This document shows positions 49,267 through 58,781 of a stretch of 64,000 nt of DNA, in pieces. Position numbers and translations under genes: made by a program. Within the stretch, counting starts at the first letter, position 1, and each line of letters begins with the position of its first letter. The stretch spans positions 620,001 to 684,000 of the forward strand of contig CBDCXE010000006.1 of assembly GCA_965223725.1 (NCBI GenBank), given 5' to 3'. Below the pieces are notes generated by a model that made no database searches, was not told the DNA's origin, and worked only from the letters and a program-made list of their open reading frames with translations. The DNA is from CBDCXE01 sp965223725 [NCBI: Nitrospinota bacterium]. Its GTDB lineage: Bacteria > Nitrospinota_A > UBA7883.

Positions 49267-50366
49267 GATGGGCGCTTAATAATATGCGATTGATAATAAC
49301 AGGCGGCGGCACTGGAGGACATATCTATCCGGGAATAGCAATCGCCAAAGAGTTGATGGGCCGCGGCGTCCATCACAAGGTTTTATGGATAGGCGCCAAA
49401 CGTGGGCTTGAAACAAAACTTGTAACAAAAGAAAAGCTGGATTTTACGGCTCTGGAAGTCACTGGCTTGAAAGGGAAAGGGGCCATGGCCAAAGCGCAGT
49501 CCACCGTAAGGCTGGCCAAGGCTATTGCACAGTCCATTCGTATGATTATCAGATTCAAGCCTAGTGTGGTCCTTGGTGTGGGCGGATACGCTTCCGGGCC
49601 CGCGTCGGTGGCGGCGCTGTTGACCGGCCATCCGTTGGCGTTGGCGGAGCAAAACGCGGCCCCGGGGATGACCAACCGGAAGCTGGCGCGATATGCAAAG
49701 GCCCTGTTTTTAAGCTGGCCTGGGTCCGAGCGGTTTTTTAAGAAAAATATTCGATCTATACAGACCGGCAACCCTGTGAAACAAGAGTTTTTTAACGTGG
49801 AAGCAAATAAAAAAGATGAACGGCTCAATATTCTTGTTATCGGTGGCAGTCAAGGCGCAGGGTCAATAAACAGAGCCATGGTTGAAGCGGCGCCACTTTT
49901 GAACTCCATCGCAAACAAAATAATGGTCACACACCAGACCGGCGAATCGGATATAAAAAAAGTGCGATCATCCTATCAAAATGCCCGGTTCGAGTGGGTG
50001 GCGGAGCCTTATCTGTACGATATGGCACAACAGATCGCTAATGCCGACTTGGTGATATCACGATCTGGCGCTGGCGCTATAGCGGAGATCTGTTCGGTTG
50101 GTCGAGCGGCGATTTACGTGCCTTTTCCTTATGCGGCGGATGATCATCAAACAAAAAACGCGGAACCGGCAAGGAAGGCCAATGCCGCCATTGTTATAGC
50201 GGATAGCGAGCTGAATGGCGGTTGGATAGCTAATGAAATTATGAAATTCGAAGAATCGGGGGAGCGACTGATAGAAATGGGCAAACAAGCAAAAGGGATG
50301 GCGAAGCCGAGAGCGGCTGAGATGATTGTGGATGAATTGCTGGCATTGGCAGGGGAGGCTGTATGA
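49263..50366 (+). CDS. murG: lipid II synthase MurG
   Basis: A 367-residue GT-B enzyme adding GlcNAc to lipid I on the cytoplasmic face. The glycine-rich TGGGTGGHIYPGIAIAKEL, VVLGVGGYASGP and the UDP-binding SRSGAGAIAEICSVGRAAIYVPFP are present. Two starts are possible: ATG 49263, forming ATGA with the ftsW stop, or ATG 49284, where homology begins (MRLIITGGG). Confidence 0.97.
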   Translation: MRWALNNMRLIITGGGTGGHIYPGIAIAKELMGRGVHHKVLWIGAKRGLETKLVTKEKLDFTALEVTGLKGKGAMAKAQSTVRLAKAIAQSIRMIIRFKPSVVLGVGGYASGPASVAALLTGHPLALAEQNAAPGMTNRKLARYAKALFLSWPGSERFFKKNIRSIQTGNPVKQEFFNVEANKKDERLNILVIGGSQGAGSINRAMVEAAPLLNSIANKIMVTHQTGESDIKKVRSSYQNARFEWVAEPYLYDMAQQIANADLVISRSGAGAIAEICSVGRAAIYVPFPYAADDHQTKNAEPARKANAAIVIADSELNGGWIANEIMKFEESGERLIEMGKQAKGMAKPRAAEMIVDELLALAGEAV

Positions 50367-51751
50367 GGTTCCGGCGAACAAAACAACTCCATTTCGTAGG
50401 TATCGGCGGGGCAGGGATGAGCGGTATTGCGGAGATATTGCTGAACACAGGATATACGGTTTCCGGCTCCGACCTGGCCGACTCGGAAACCGTTCGTCAT
50501 CTGCGGGAAGCTGGCGCCACAATAACAATTGGTCACAAGGCCAAAAATGTCGCCGATGCGGAGGTTGTCATCATTTCCTCTGCCATACGCCCAACAAACC
50601 CGGAAGTTGTCGAAGCCAAAAGCCGTTTTATACCGGTAATAAAAAGGGCGCAGATGTTGGCCGAGCTTATGCGGATGAAGTACGCTATTGCTGTCGCAGG
50701 CTCCCACGGCAAGACAACCGTAACCTCCATGACCGCAGTGATTTTATCGAAGGGAGACCTAGACCCGACCATAATAATTGGCGGCAGGGTAGACCGGTTC
50801 GGCTCCGGCGCCCGGCTGGGTAAAGGTGACTTCCTGGTGGCCGAAGCGGATGAGTCGGACGGATCGTTCCTCAACCTCTATTCAACCATCGCCATCGTGA
50901 CGAACATCGATGCTGAGCATATGGATTATTACGGCTCGTATGACAAGGTTAAGTCGGCGTTTGTACAGTTCATAAACAAGACACCATTCTATGGCGCTTC
51001 TATTTTGTGCCTTGACGATCCGGCGATACAGGAGATCATCCCAAAGGTAGAGAAGCGATTCTGGACCTATGGCATACGCTCTACCGCCGACGTTACCGCG
51101 CATGATATTAAATATGACAAGTTTCATAGCTCTTTTAACGTGAAATTGCGTGGAGAGGATATAGGCAGACTGAATATCGGTATGCCGGGGATCCATAATG
51201 TATACAATGCGTTGGCCGCTATGACATGCGGATTCGAGCTGGATATGGACCCTGATGATGTTATATCATCGCTCGACAATTTTGGCGGTATCCAGCGCCG
51301 GGTAGAGCTAAAGGGAGAGCGCGACGGAGTAATGGTCATCGACGACTACGGCCACCATCCAAACGAAATTAAAGCCACGCTGAGAGGGATCAAGGAAGGT
51401 TTTAAGGATCGACGCCTTGTTGTTGCGTTCCAGCCCCACAGATATTCCAGAACCAGGGATCATCTTGTTGAATTTGGTAAATCTTTCTACGATGCGGATG
51501 ACCTGATAGTTTCAGAAATCTATGCCGCAGGCGAAGATCCGATCGAGGATATCAGCGGCAAGCAAATAGCTGACGTAGCCATGTCCCATGGACAAAAAGC
51601 TGTCACTTTCATCAAAGATATTGAAGGAATAGTTGAGTATCTGATCAAAAATGCAAAAAAGGGGGACATTATCCTCACCCTTGGCGCGGGAAATATCCTG
51701 ACGGCAGGAGATATGTTTCTGGAAAAATATGGCAAGAATCCTGGTAAATGA
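50363..51751 (+). CDS. murC: UDP-MurNAc:L-alanine ligase
   Basis: A 462-residue first Mur ligase of the stem peptide. N-terminal HFVGIGGAGMSGIAEILLN, P-loop VAGSHGKTTVTSM, then IDDYGHHPNEIKATLRG and FQPHRYSRTRDH in the C-terminal half. The ATG overlaps the murG stop (ATGA) and the end overlaps murB by 23 bases. Confidence 0.98.
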   Translation: MRFRRTKQLHFVGIGGAGMSGIAEILLNTGYTVSGSDLADSETVRHLREAGATITIGHKAKNVADAEVVIISSAIRPTNPEVVEAKSRFIPVIKRAQMLAELMRMKYAIAVAGSHGKTTVTSMTAVILSKGDLDPTIIIGGRVDRFGSGARLGKGDFLVAEADESDGSFLNLYSTIAIVTNIDAEHMDYYGSYDKVKSAFVQFINKTPFYGASILCLDDPAIQEIIPKVEKRFWTYGIRSTADVTAHDIKYDKFHSSFNVKLRGEDIGRLNIGMPGIHNVYNALAAMTCGFELDMDPDDVISSLDNFGGIQRRVELKGERDGVMVIDDYGHHPNEIKATLRGIKEGFKDRRLVVAFQPHRYSRTRDHLVEFGKSFYDADDLIVSEIYAAGEDPIEDISGKQIADVAMSHGQKAVTFIKDIEGIVEYLIKNAKKGDIILTLGAGNILTAGDMFLEKYGKNPGK

Positions 51752-52607
51752 ACCGTTATGGCACAGGTCGACATTCAAAATAGGCGGCGAAGCGGAAAAG
51801 CTGGTGTTTCCTGGCTCACTGAAGGAGCTGGTGGAATGGTTAAGTTCCGGGACGGTCACCCATATCCTGGGCGGCGGAGCGAATGTGCTGATATCGGATT
51901 CTGGATTACGTGGAGTGGTGATAAGCGCTCAGGAAGGTTTGAACAATTGGAGCGTCCGACGTACTGGCAATGGTGGGGTGTTGGTGGATGTCCAGGCTGG
52001 TATATCGCTATCGAAACTGTCAAGCCTTTTGATGAAAGAGTCGGTGGCGGGGATAGAGTTCGCTTACGGGATACCAGGACTGCTGGGGGGCGCGTTGATC
52101 ATGAACGCTGGGGCCATGGATGGCGAAATGAAGGACATTGTTGAAACTGTGACGCTCGTAACACCGGGAGGTAAAGTGAAAACGATTCGAAATGATCAAT
52201 GCGGGTTTGCGTATCGCTCTTCCAGTTTTCCTGCGGGAAGTGTGATAACCAGCGCAGTGTTGAAACTGACCGAGGGTAAAAGAGAAGCAATCATGGATCG
52301 AATGAAAAAAAACCAGCAAGAACGCAAAAGCAGACAGCCGCTGGATAAACCGAGCGCTGGGTCGGTCTACAAAAATCCACCGGGCGATTTCGCCGGACGA
52401 CTGATCGAGGAGGCAGGGTTGAAAGGCGCCAGGGTTGGCGGCGCCATAGTGTCTGACAAACATGCGAATTTCATAATTAACAGGGGCAATGCGAAAGCTG
52501 ATGATGTGCTGACGCTGATGACGCTTGTGGAAAAAAGAGTGAGCGAGCAGTTCGGTGTAGAGCTGGAACGTGAAATAAATCTAATGGGTGATTTTGGAGT
52601 TGAGTGA
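51729..52607 (+). CDS. murB: UDP-N-acetylenolpyruvoylglucosamine reductase
   Basis: A 292-residue FAD enzyme forming UDP-MurNAc. It has the FAD-binding LGGGANVLISDSGLRGVVI, GIPGLLGGALIMNAGAM, CGFAYRSSSF and KPSAGSVYKNP with the catalytic Ser proton donor. The length and the YRSSSF/PSAGSVYKNP pattern fit the type II MurB of most bacteria. The start ATG 51729 is inside murC. Confidence 0.97.
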   Translation: MARILVNEPLWHRSTFKIGGEAEKLVFPGSLKELVEWLSSGTVTHILGGGANVLISDSGLRGVVISAQEGLNNWSVRRTGNGGVLVDVQAGISLSKLSSLLMKESVAGIEFAYGIPGLLGGALIMNAGAMDGEMKDIVETVTLVTPGGKVKTIRNDQCGFAYRSSSFPAGSVITSAVLKLTEGKREAIMDRMKKNQQERKSRQPLDKPSAGSVYKNPPGDFAGRLIEEAGLKGARVGGAIVSDKHANFIINRGNAKADDVLTLMTLVEKRVSEQFGVELEREINLMGDFGVE

Positions 52608-52608
52608 T

Positions 52609-53538
52609 ATGTCATTGGAAAAGTTGAAAAAATTAAAAATTGGGGTGCTGATGGGTGGCATGTCCAACGAGCGTGAAGTGAGCCTGAAAACCGGCGCCGC
52701 TGTTTTGTCTTCCCTGGGTCGGTTGGGTGTCGAGGCGGTAGAGATTGACGGTGGCAAGGATGTACCATCGCTTATCGAAAAAGAGAAAATCGATTTGGCC
52801 TTTCTGGCCCTTCATGGTCAATTTGGCGAAGATGGATGTATGCAAGGCATGCTGGAAATTATGGGAATCCCATATACCGGTTCTGGAGTGGTTGGCAGCG
52901 CAATGGCCATGAGTAAAACCATAACCAAGGAAATATGTGTGGCCAGAGGGATAAATACACCTGAAAATCATGTTTATACAAAATCCAGTTTCACCGGCTC
53001 TGCTGATGATTGCAAAATAAAAGCGCCTGCCGTGGTCAAGCCGGCCAATGGAGGCTCTTCCATTGGCGTGACCGTATGCAAAACCGACCAGGAAATTGCG
53101 CCGGCCATAGCAAAAGCTTTGGGCGAGGATAGTGAGGCGTTGGTAGAGGAATTTATTGATGGTCCGCTTATAACCATCGGTGTCGTGGGAAGCCAGGTAT
53201 TGCCCGCCATAGAGATAGAGACCTTAAAAGGCTTCTATGACTACGAAAGCAAATATACACCCGGAAATACTGTCTATCATCTGCCAGCAAGGATAGACAG
53301 CGCGATAGAAAAAAAGGCTGGCGAAATCACATTGGAGATGACAAAAGCGCTAAGGCTGAAAGGCGCCACCCGCACAGACCTGATGATAGATGGGGCTGGA
53401 ACCATATATTTTATAGAAGTTAACACTATACCAGGGATGACCGAAACCAGCCTGCTGCCAAAAGCGGCGGAATACTCTGACATCTCTTTTGATGAGCTTG
53501 TTCTGCGTATAGCGAGTGAGGCGCTGGGTAATGATTAA
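52609..53538 (+). CDS. ddl: D-alanine:D-alanine ligase
   Basis: A 309-residue ATP-grasp enzyme making the D-Ala-D-Ala terminus. Typical segments: VLMGGMSNEREVSLKTG, LALHGQFGEDGCMQGMLE, VKPANGGSSIGV and FIEVNTIPGMTETSLLPK. ATG 52609 is one base after the murB stop; a slightly longer frame into murB is possible but unlikely. Overlaps ftsQ by 8 bases. Confidence 0.97.
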   Translation: MSLEKLKKLKIGVLMGGMSNEREVSLKTGAAVLSSLGRLGVEAVEIDGGKDVPSLIEKEKIDLAFLALHGQFGEDGCMQGMLEIMGIPYTGSGVVGSAMAMSKTITKEICVARGINTPENHVYTKSSFTGSADDCKIKAPAVVKPANGGSSIGVTVCKTDQEIAPAIAKALGEDSEALVEEFIDGPLITIGVVGSQVLPAIEIETLKGFYDYESKYTPGNTVYHLPARIDSAIEKKAGEITLEMTKALRLKGATRTDLMIDGAGTIYFIEVNTIPGMTETSLLPKAAEYSDISFDELVLRIASEALGND

Positions 53539-54295
53539 AAAAATCAGGTTTATAAAACGTATGGCGCTGGCGTTGCTGTTCATATCAGTAACTGCGTACG
53601 GCGCTCATGCCGAGTATAAAACTGGTTATGTGAAAAGCTATTTCATTGTCGATCATGTAAGCGTCATTGGCGCAGCGACCGTAGATGTCGAAGTATTGGA
53701 AGGGCTGATAGGCACAGTGGAAGGTGAAAACATTTTTGAAATCGATTTGCCGGGTATCGGAGAAAAGATTGAAAATCATCCATGGATATCATCAGTAAAA
53801 GTGAAACGTCAGCTTCCTTCGACTTTGAAAGTGGAAGTGGAAGAGAGAAAACCAGCCGCGTTGCTGGACGCTAAAAAGACCTGGCTGATAGACAAGGCCG
53901 GCGTTTGCTTGCGTGCAGTTGACCCGGCTGAGGGGATAAGGCTGCCTGTGTTAACCGGGTTCAAGCCGGACAAACGCAAACTGGCGCCGGGGGCTATGCT
54001 GGGGTCGAAAGGGGTGGTTAACGCTATTAAAGTAGCGCGTCGACTCTCTGGATACAGGCTTTTTGGTCTGCACAAGCTAAGCAGTATGGATGTATCACGT
54101 CCTGGTGGTGTGACTATAAAATTTGATGATACACAGGTGGAGCTAATCGCAAAAGATAGTGGATGGACAGATGAAGCGGAGCGGCTAAGGACAGTCGACT
54201 ATATTCTTCGGGAGAGCACTGCGTCGATTTTATCGATCGACCTGACATTTAACGACAAGGTAATTGTCACGTACCCAACTAAAAAAGAAGGTTGA
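53531..54295 (+). CDS. ftsQ: cell division protein FtsQ
   Basis: A 254-residue bitopic protein: basic cytoplasmic tail, one hydrophobic helix (about residues 11-27), a POTRA domain (FIVDHVSVIGAATVDVEVLE through NHPWISSVKVKRQLPSTLKV) and the beta domain with KPAALLDAKKTWLID. It links FtsBL to the Z-ring. The GTG at 53516 would extend it by five residues; GAGG before ATG 53531 favours the latter. Confidence 0.93.
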   Translation: MIKKIRFIKRMALALLFISVTAYGAHAEYKTGYVKSYFIVDHVSVIGAATVDVEVLEGLIGTVEGENIFEIDLPGIGEKIENHPWISSVKVKRQLPSTLKVEVEERKPAALLDAKKTWLIDKAGVCLRAVDPAEGIRLPVLTGFKPDKRKLAPGAMLGSKGVVNAIKVARRLSGYRLFGLHKLSSMDVSRPGGVTIKFDDTQVELIAKDSGWTDEAERLRTVDYILRESTASILSIDLTFNDKVIVTYPTKKEG

Positions 54296-54300
54296 AATAC

Positions 54301-55536
54301 ATGTCCAAGGATAAACAGATCATAGTAGGGCTTGATATTGGCACTACAAAAATATGTTGTGTTGTGGCGGAATCTGGTGAAGATGGGGTCGAGATAATAG
54401 GGTTAGGGTCGCACCCATCCAAAGGTCTGCGCCGGGGTGTTGTTGTAAATATCGAATCCACGGTAGAGTCGATTAAAAGCGCGGTTGAAGAGGCGGAGCT
54501 GATGGCCGGGCTGGAGATTGAATCGGTCTACGTCGGCATAGCCGGCGGCCATGTGAAAGGCTTCAACAGCCATGGTGTGATCGCTGTGAAAGGGACTGAA
54601 GTAAGCCAACAAGATGTCGAAAGAGTTATAGAAGCGGCCAAGGCTCTGAATATTCCTATGGACCGGGAGGTGATCCACGCCTTGCCCCAGGAGTATATCG
54701 TTGATGACCAGGATGGGATCATGAAGCCGGTGGGTATGAACGGCGTCCGGCTAGAAGCGAAGATTCATATTATCACCGGCGCCGTCACATCGGCCCAGAA
54801 TATTGTCCGATCCGTCAACCGCGCCGGCCTGGAAGTTAACGATATCGTGGTCGAGCAGCTCGCTTCGTCTTTCTCTGTGCTGGATGAAGATGAAAAAGAG
54901 CTGGGCGTAGGTCTGGTCGATATGGGCGGGGGCACATGCGACATCGCGGTGTTCATGAACGGCTATATCAAAGGCACCAATGTGGTGGCCATCGGCGGGA
55001 ACCACCTGACCAACGATGTGGCCGTTGGGTTGCGAACGCCAAACCATGAAGCGGAAAAAATCAAAAAATCCCACGGATGCGCCACCAGCGCGCTGATCAC
55101 CGACGACGAAATAATAGAAGTTCCCAGTGTAGGGGGCAGGGAGCCGAGACACCTGTCCAGAAAGGTATTGGCGGATATCATCCAGCCGAGGGTGGAGGAA
55201 ACTTTTCAGCTTATAAAGCAGGAGATGGAGGCCAGCGGATTCGGCGATAAGGGCAAGCTTGCCTCTGGGTTGGTGCTGACGGGTGGCGCTTCGATTATGG
55301 AAGGTATGCCGGAAGTGGCGGAATCTATTTTCGAAATGCCGGTGCGTCGGGGAATGCCCAGAGGGATATCAGGACTAGCAGACTTGGTGAACAGCCCGCA
55401 ATACGCCACCGTCGTTGGGTTGGTGCTGTATGGATATAAAGACGTTCTCACCGGGCGGAGTCATACGCTTCGCGGTAGGAACATGTTCGATAAAGTTTTA
55501 GGGCGAATGAAAGAATGGGTCGCTGAATTTTTTTAG
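54301..55536 (+). CDS. ftsA: cell division protein FtsA
   Basis: A 411-residue actin-like ATPase tethering FtsZ to the membrane. It has the phosphate-1 loop GLDIGTTKICCVVAE, the phosphate-2 loop LVDMGGGTCDIAVF, the adenosine motif LVLTGGASIMEG and a C-terminal amphipathic helix (KVLGRMKEWVAEFF) that acts as membrane anchor. It starts at ATG 54301, preceded by AAGG at a rather long spacing. Confidence 0.97.
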   Translation: MSKDKQIIVGLDIGTTKICCVVAESGEDGVEIIGLGSHPSKGLRRGVVVNIESTVESIKSAVEEAELMAGLEIESVYVGIAGGHVKGFNSHGVIAVKGTEVSQQDVERVIEAAKALNIPMDREVIHALPQEYIVDDQDGIMKPVGMNGVRLEAKIHIITGAVTSAQNIVRSVNRAGLEVNDIVVEQLASSFSVLDEDEKELGVGLVDMGGGTCDIAVFMNGYIKGTNVVAIGGNHLTNDVAVGLRTPNHEAEKIKKSHGCATSALITDDEIIEVPSVGGREPRHLSRKVLADIIQPRVEETFQLIKQEMEASGFGDKGKLASGLVLTGGASIMEGMPEVAESIFEMPVRRGMPRGISGLADLVNSPQYATVVGLVLYGYKDVLTGRSHTLRGRNMFDKVLGRMKEWVAEFF

Positions 55537-55591
55537 GGCCTGAAAGGAGATATTAAATATGTTTATCAAACCTGGATTGGGGAGGTAAGAA

Positions 55592-56842
55592 ATGACAGAA
55601 CAAAATTTTACAGAAGATGATGGACAGGTGTTTTTCGATTACACCGATGATGATGACCACAACGGCTATGTCGCCAACATAAAGGTGATAGGCGCCGGCG
55701 GAGGTGGCAGCAACGCAGTGTGCACAATGTTCAACGCGGGCGTGGTCGGTGTTGAGTTTATTGTGGCCAACACAGACGCCCAGGCGTTACAAAAATCACC
55801 AGTGGCCACAAAAATACAGATCGGCAAACAGATTACCAAAGGCTTGGGCGCTGGCGGTAGACCAGACATTGGTCGGGCAGCCGCTATGGAAGACGCAGAC
55901 TATCTGCGCTCGCTGCTGGAAGGGACAGACATGGTGTTTATCACCGCCGGGATGGGTGGCGGCACTGGCACCGGCGCGGCGCCGGTTATCGCCTCCATCG
56001 CCAAAGAGTTTGGCGCGCTGGCGGTTGGTGTGGTGACAAAGCCGTTCAGTTTCGAAGGTAGAAAAAGGGCGCATTTTGCAGAGGAAGGCATAGCAGAGTT
56101 TCGCAAGAATGTAGATACTCTGATAACTATACCCAACCAACAACTTTTAAGTTTCGTAGGCAAGCGGATGCCGTTTCAGGAAGCGTTTGGAGTCGCTGAC
56201 GGCATTTTATGTAAAGCCGTCAAAGGCATTTCGGAGCTAATAACCGTCGGCGGCATGGTCAACCTCGATTTTGCCGACGTACAGACAATCATGAGCGCTA
56301 AAGGCATGGCCCTTATGGGGTCCGGCGTAGGCTCCGGCGAAAACCGGGCGGTGGAGGCGGCCCATGGCGCGATCAACAGCCCGTTGCTGGAAGATTCATC
56401 CATCGACGGCGCAAAGGGTATCCTTATCAATATCACTGGCGGGCCTGACCTTTCGTTGTACGAAATAGACGAAGCGGCGTCATTGATAACAGAGTCTGCC
56501 GACAGCGACGCGGAAATCATATTCGGCGCCGTCATCGACGAAGCGCTGGAAGATACGGTGACAGTCACGGTGATAGCCACCGGCTTCAAAAGCGCGAAAG
56601 AGATCCAGCGTTCCAACGTTATCAGGAAAACAGAAGGCAAGCTGGAGATCGCAAACCGGGAGCCAGTCATCCCGCCCAGCGGTGACGCGCTTGTGGATGG
56701 CATAGATTCTAATGACAAACCAAGGTTCCAAAAGACGTCCGCGCAAGGAGAGCGAACGATACTAAGGCCGTTGCAATCCGCCGCTCCGGACCTGGATGAG
56801 GATCTTGATATCCCAACATTTATTCGTAAACACGCAGATTAA
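55592..56842 (+). CDS. ftsZ: cell division protein FtsZ
   Basis: A 416-residue tubulin-like GTPase forming the Z-ring. The tubulin signature GGGTGTGAAPVIA lies at residues 122-134. The N-terminus carries an acidic extension of about 27 residues before NIKVIGAGGGGSNAV. A flexible linker (about 345-400) leads to the conserved C-terminal peptide LDIPTFIRKHAD that binds FtsA. GGGGAGG precedes the ATG, the best ribosome site in the cluster, fitting the high level of FtsZ needed. Confidence 0.99.
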   Translation: MTEQNFTEDDGQVFFDYTDDDDHNGYVANIKVIGAGGGGSNAVCTMFNAGVVGVEFIVANTDAQALQKSPVATKIQIGKQITKGLGAGGRPDIGRAAAMEDADYLRSLLEGTDMVFITAGMGGGTGTGAAPVIASIAKEFGALAVGVVTKPFSFEGRKRAHFAEEGIAEFRKNVDTLITIPNQQLLSFVGKRMPFQEAFGVADGILCKAVKGISELITVGGMVNLDFADVQTIMSAKGMALMGSGVGSGENRAVEAAHGAINSPLLEDSSIDGAKGILINITGGPDLSLYEIDEAASLITESADSDAEIIFGAVIDEALEDTVTVTVIATGFKSAKEIQRSNVIRKTEGKLEIANREPVIPPSGDALVDGIDSNDKPRFQKTSAQGERTILRPLQSAAPDLDEDLDIPTFIRKHAD

Positions 56843-56862
56843 GAGGAGGATCGGGCGTCGCT

Positions 56863-57513
56863 ATGAAAAAGGATCAAATCACCAAAGCGGTCAAACTGAC
56901 TAATACGCAACTGCGCCAGCACAATTCGCTGTTGCGCAAGAATATGCGCCGCATAGTCTCGTGCACCACAGATAACGAAAAGACGCAGGAGCGTATGGAC
57001 GAGATCGAGAGCATAGTCTACAGCGCGCCGACGCTGAAGGCTATGTTCGACACTTTACTGGCGCAAGGAAGGAGGATATTTGAGATAGAGGCGATCTCTG
57101 TATTGCTCCTCGACGAGTTCAAGGAGTTTTATCCGGAGGATTATCACACAGAATACGGCTCTATCTTCCTGGAGTCTGACAATGTGCAATTTATCGACCT
57201 GGAGACATTGGAAGATTGCTTCATAGGCGGGAACGAGCCTATACTGCGTGGCAACCTGGTGCGAGGCTCGCAAATGTTTTTCCAGGGAGATAAAAACAAG
57301 ATTATCCGGTCAGAGGCCTTGGCGCCGCTGCGATTTGGCGACAAGCGATTGGGTGCGCTCGGCTTTGGAAGCCGCCAGTCTACCCGGTTTCTGGAAGGTT
57401 ACGGGTCGCGGTTTCTGAAAAGGCTGACCCGGTTGATCTCCCTGAAAATTGTTCTGTTCAGCGCCATGGGCCCGGAATGGAACATAATGAGAAAGACACT
57501 GAAAAGAGCTTGA
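56863..57513 (+). CDS. DUF484 (GAF-like) protein
   Basis: A 216-residue protein of the DUF484 group: an N-terminal helical segment (coiled coil, about residues 15-50) and a GAF-like domain (about 60-205) ending with SEALAPLRFGDKRLGALGFGS. The ligand and role of the family are unknown; in other proteobacteria the gene often sits between dapF and xerC. Here it lies 20 bases after ftsZ and overlaps the following decarboxylase gene, whose product resembles diaminopimelate decarboxylase, a lysine-pathway link that echoes the dapF context. Confidence 0.8.
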   Translation: MKKDQITKAVKLTNTQLRQHNSLLRKNMRRIVSCTTDNEKTQERMDEIESIVYSAPTLKAMFDTLLAQGRRIFEIEAISVLLLDEFKEFYPEDYHTEYGSIFLESDNVQFIDLETLEDCFIGGNEPILRGNLVRGSQMFFQGDKNKIIRSEALAPLRFGDKRLGALGFGSRQSTRFLEGYGSRFLKRLTRLISLKIVLFSAMGPEWNIMRKTLKRA

Positions 57514-58781
57514 AACTGATATCGCAATTTACCGATAGATCGGGTCGCTTCCGCGCTGGTGGCGTATCGCTGGATAAAATATTTGCTGTCACCGACGCGC
57601 CTGTATATCTGTATGACGCCGCTGTGATGCGGTCTCAATACAAAACCCTTCGCTCTGTTTTACCTGAAAACAGCCATATTCATTTTTCTGTAAAAGCTAA
57701 CCCCAACATTGCCGTCGCCGAGGTGTTCAATCGCGTGGGGGCTGGCGCCGAGGTGGCCTCCGGAAGTGAGTTGGCCATGGCCATTAAGGCTGGATTCAAG
57801 CCGGACAAAATAATATTCGCCGGGCCGGGTAAAAGCGTGGATGAACTGAGGCTGGCGATAAAGCATCGTATAGGCTCCATCAATGTTGAATCAAAAACTG
57901 AGCTGGATAGAATAGAAAAACTGAGCCGGCCAAAAAGCGGCAAACGGACAAGAATTGCGTTCCGTGTGAACCTGGACCTTGCTGTAGATCATGACAAAAT
58001 GGTTGGGGGGCCGCGCAAATTCGGGATCGACGCAGAGTCTATTGAGCCGCTGGTCGAAAAAGCAATGACCAGCCAAAACCTGGAACTGACAGGCTTTCAT
58101 TGTTATCCAGGAACGCAAATACTTGACGCCGTCGACCTGGGCCGGGCATATAACGTATTTGCGCAATGGGCGGAGCAATTAGCCATCCGGTTGAACCTAA
58201 AAGTAAAAAGTTTAAACTTCGGTGGCGGTCTGGGGATACCATATAAAGAGGAAGACAAAGAGCTGGATATAAAAGTTCTTGGCTCTGTTATTACAAAGGT
58301 TAGAAATAAACTGGCAAAATCAAGATGGTTAAAAGGCGCCCGTATATTACTGGAGCCTGGGCGATACCTGGTGGGCCCGGCGGGGGTTTATATATCGCAG
58401 GTTACTGATATGAAAATGTCGCGTGGTGCCCAGTTTGTAATTACCAATGGAGGTATCCATCACGCTTTGCTGCCGATAACGCTGAATAAAAACTACCCGA
58501 CGGCGATATTGAATAAAATGGAGAAGCGCAAAACCGTTAGCTGCGTTCTTGCCGGGCCGCTCTGTCTCTCGCCCGATCAGTTTTCGCGTGAAGTAAAACT
58601 GCCCAAACCGGAAATCGGCGACTTTGTCGGCATATTCAATTCCGGAGCGTATGGCTATACCGCCTCGATGCTTTCGTTCCTGTCCCACCCTGCGCCAGCC
58701 GAAGTGTTGGTCGATAGAGGAAAAGTTGACCTGATACGCAAACCGAAAAAACCGGATCACGGCATCGCCCGGAGACGTTAG
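57477..58781 (+). CDS. fold-type III PLP-dependent decarboxylase, LysA-like
   Basis: A 434-residue alanine-racemase-fold decarboxylase. The PLP Lys is K73 in HFSVKANPNIAV; GAGAEVASGSEL, FHCYPGTQ, GGGLGIP and LEPGRYLVGPAG are further family motifs, and the active-site Cys region reads GPLCLSPDQF. Canonical LysA has a CESGD-type motif and FVDAGMNDL-type segment instead. The phrases MSRGAQFVITNGGIHH and GAYGYTASMLSFLSHP are closer to the exosortase-associated and siderophore-type decarboxylases, so a substrate other than meso-diaminopimelate is quite possible. Start ATG 57477, inside the DUF484 gene (37-base overlap). Confidence 0.8.
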   Translation: MEHNEKDTEKSLKLISQFTDRSGRFRAGGVSLDKIFAVTDAPVYLYDAAVMRSQYKTLRSVLPENSHIHFSVKANPNIAVAEVFNRVGAGAEVASGSELAMAIKAGFKPDKIIFAGPGKSVDELRLAIKHRIGSINVESKTELDRIEKLSRPKSGKRTRIAFRVNLDLAVDHDKMVGGPRKFGIDAESIEPLVEKAMTSQNLELTGFHCYPGTQILDAVDLGRAYNVFAQWAEQLAIRLNLKVKSLNFGGGLGIPYKEEDKELDIKVLGSVITKVRNKLAKSRWLKGARILLEPGRYLVGPAGVYISQVTDMKMSRGAQFVITNGGIHHALLPITLNKNYPTAILNKMEKRKTVSCVLAGPLCLSPDQFSREVKLPKPEIGDFVGIFNSGAYGYTASMLSFLSHPAPAEVLVDRGKVDLIRKPKKPDHGIARRR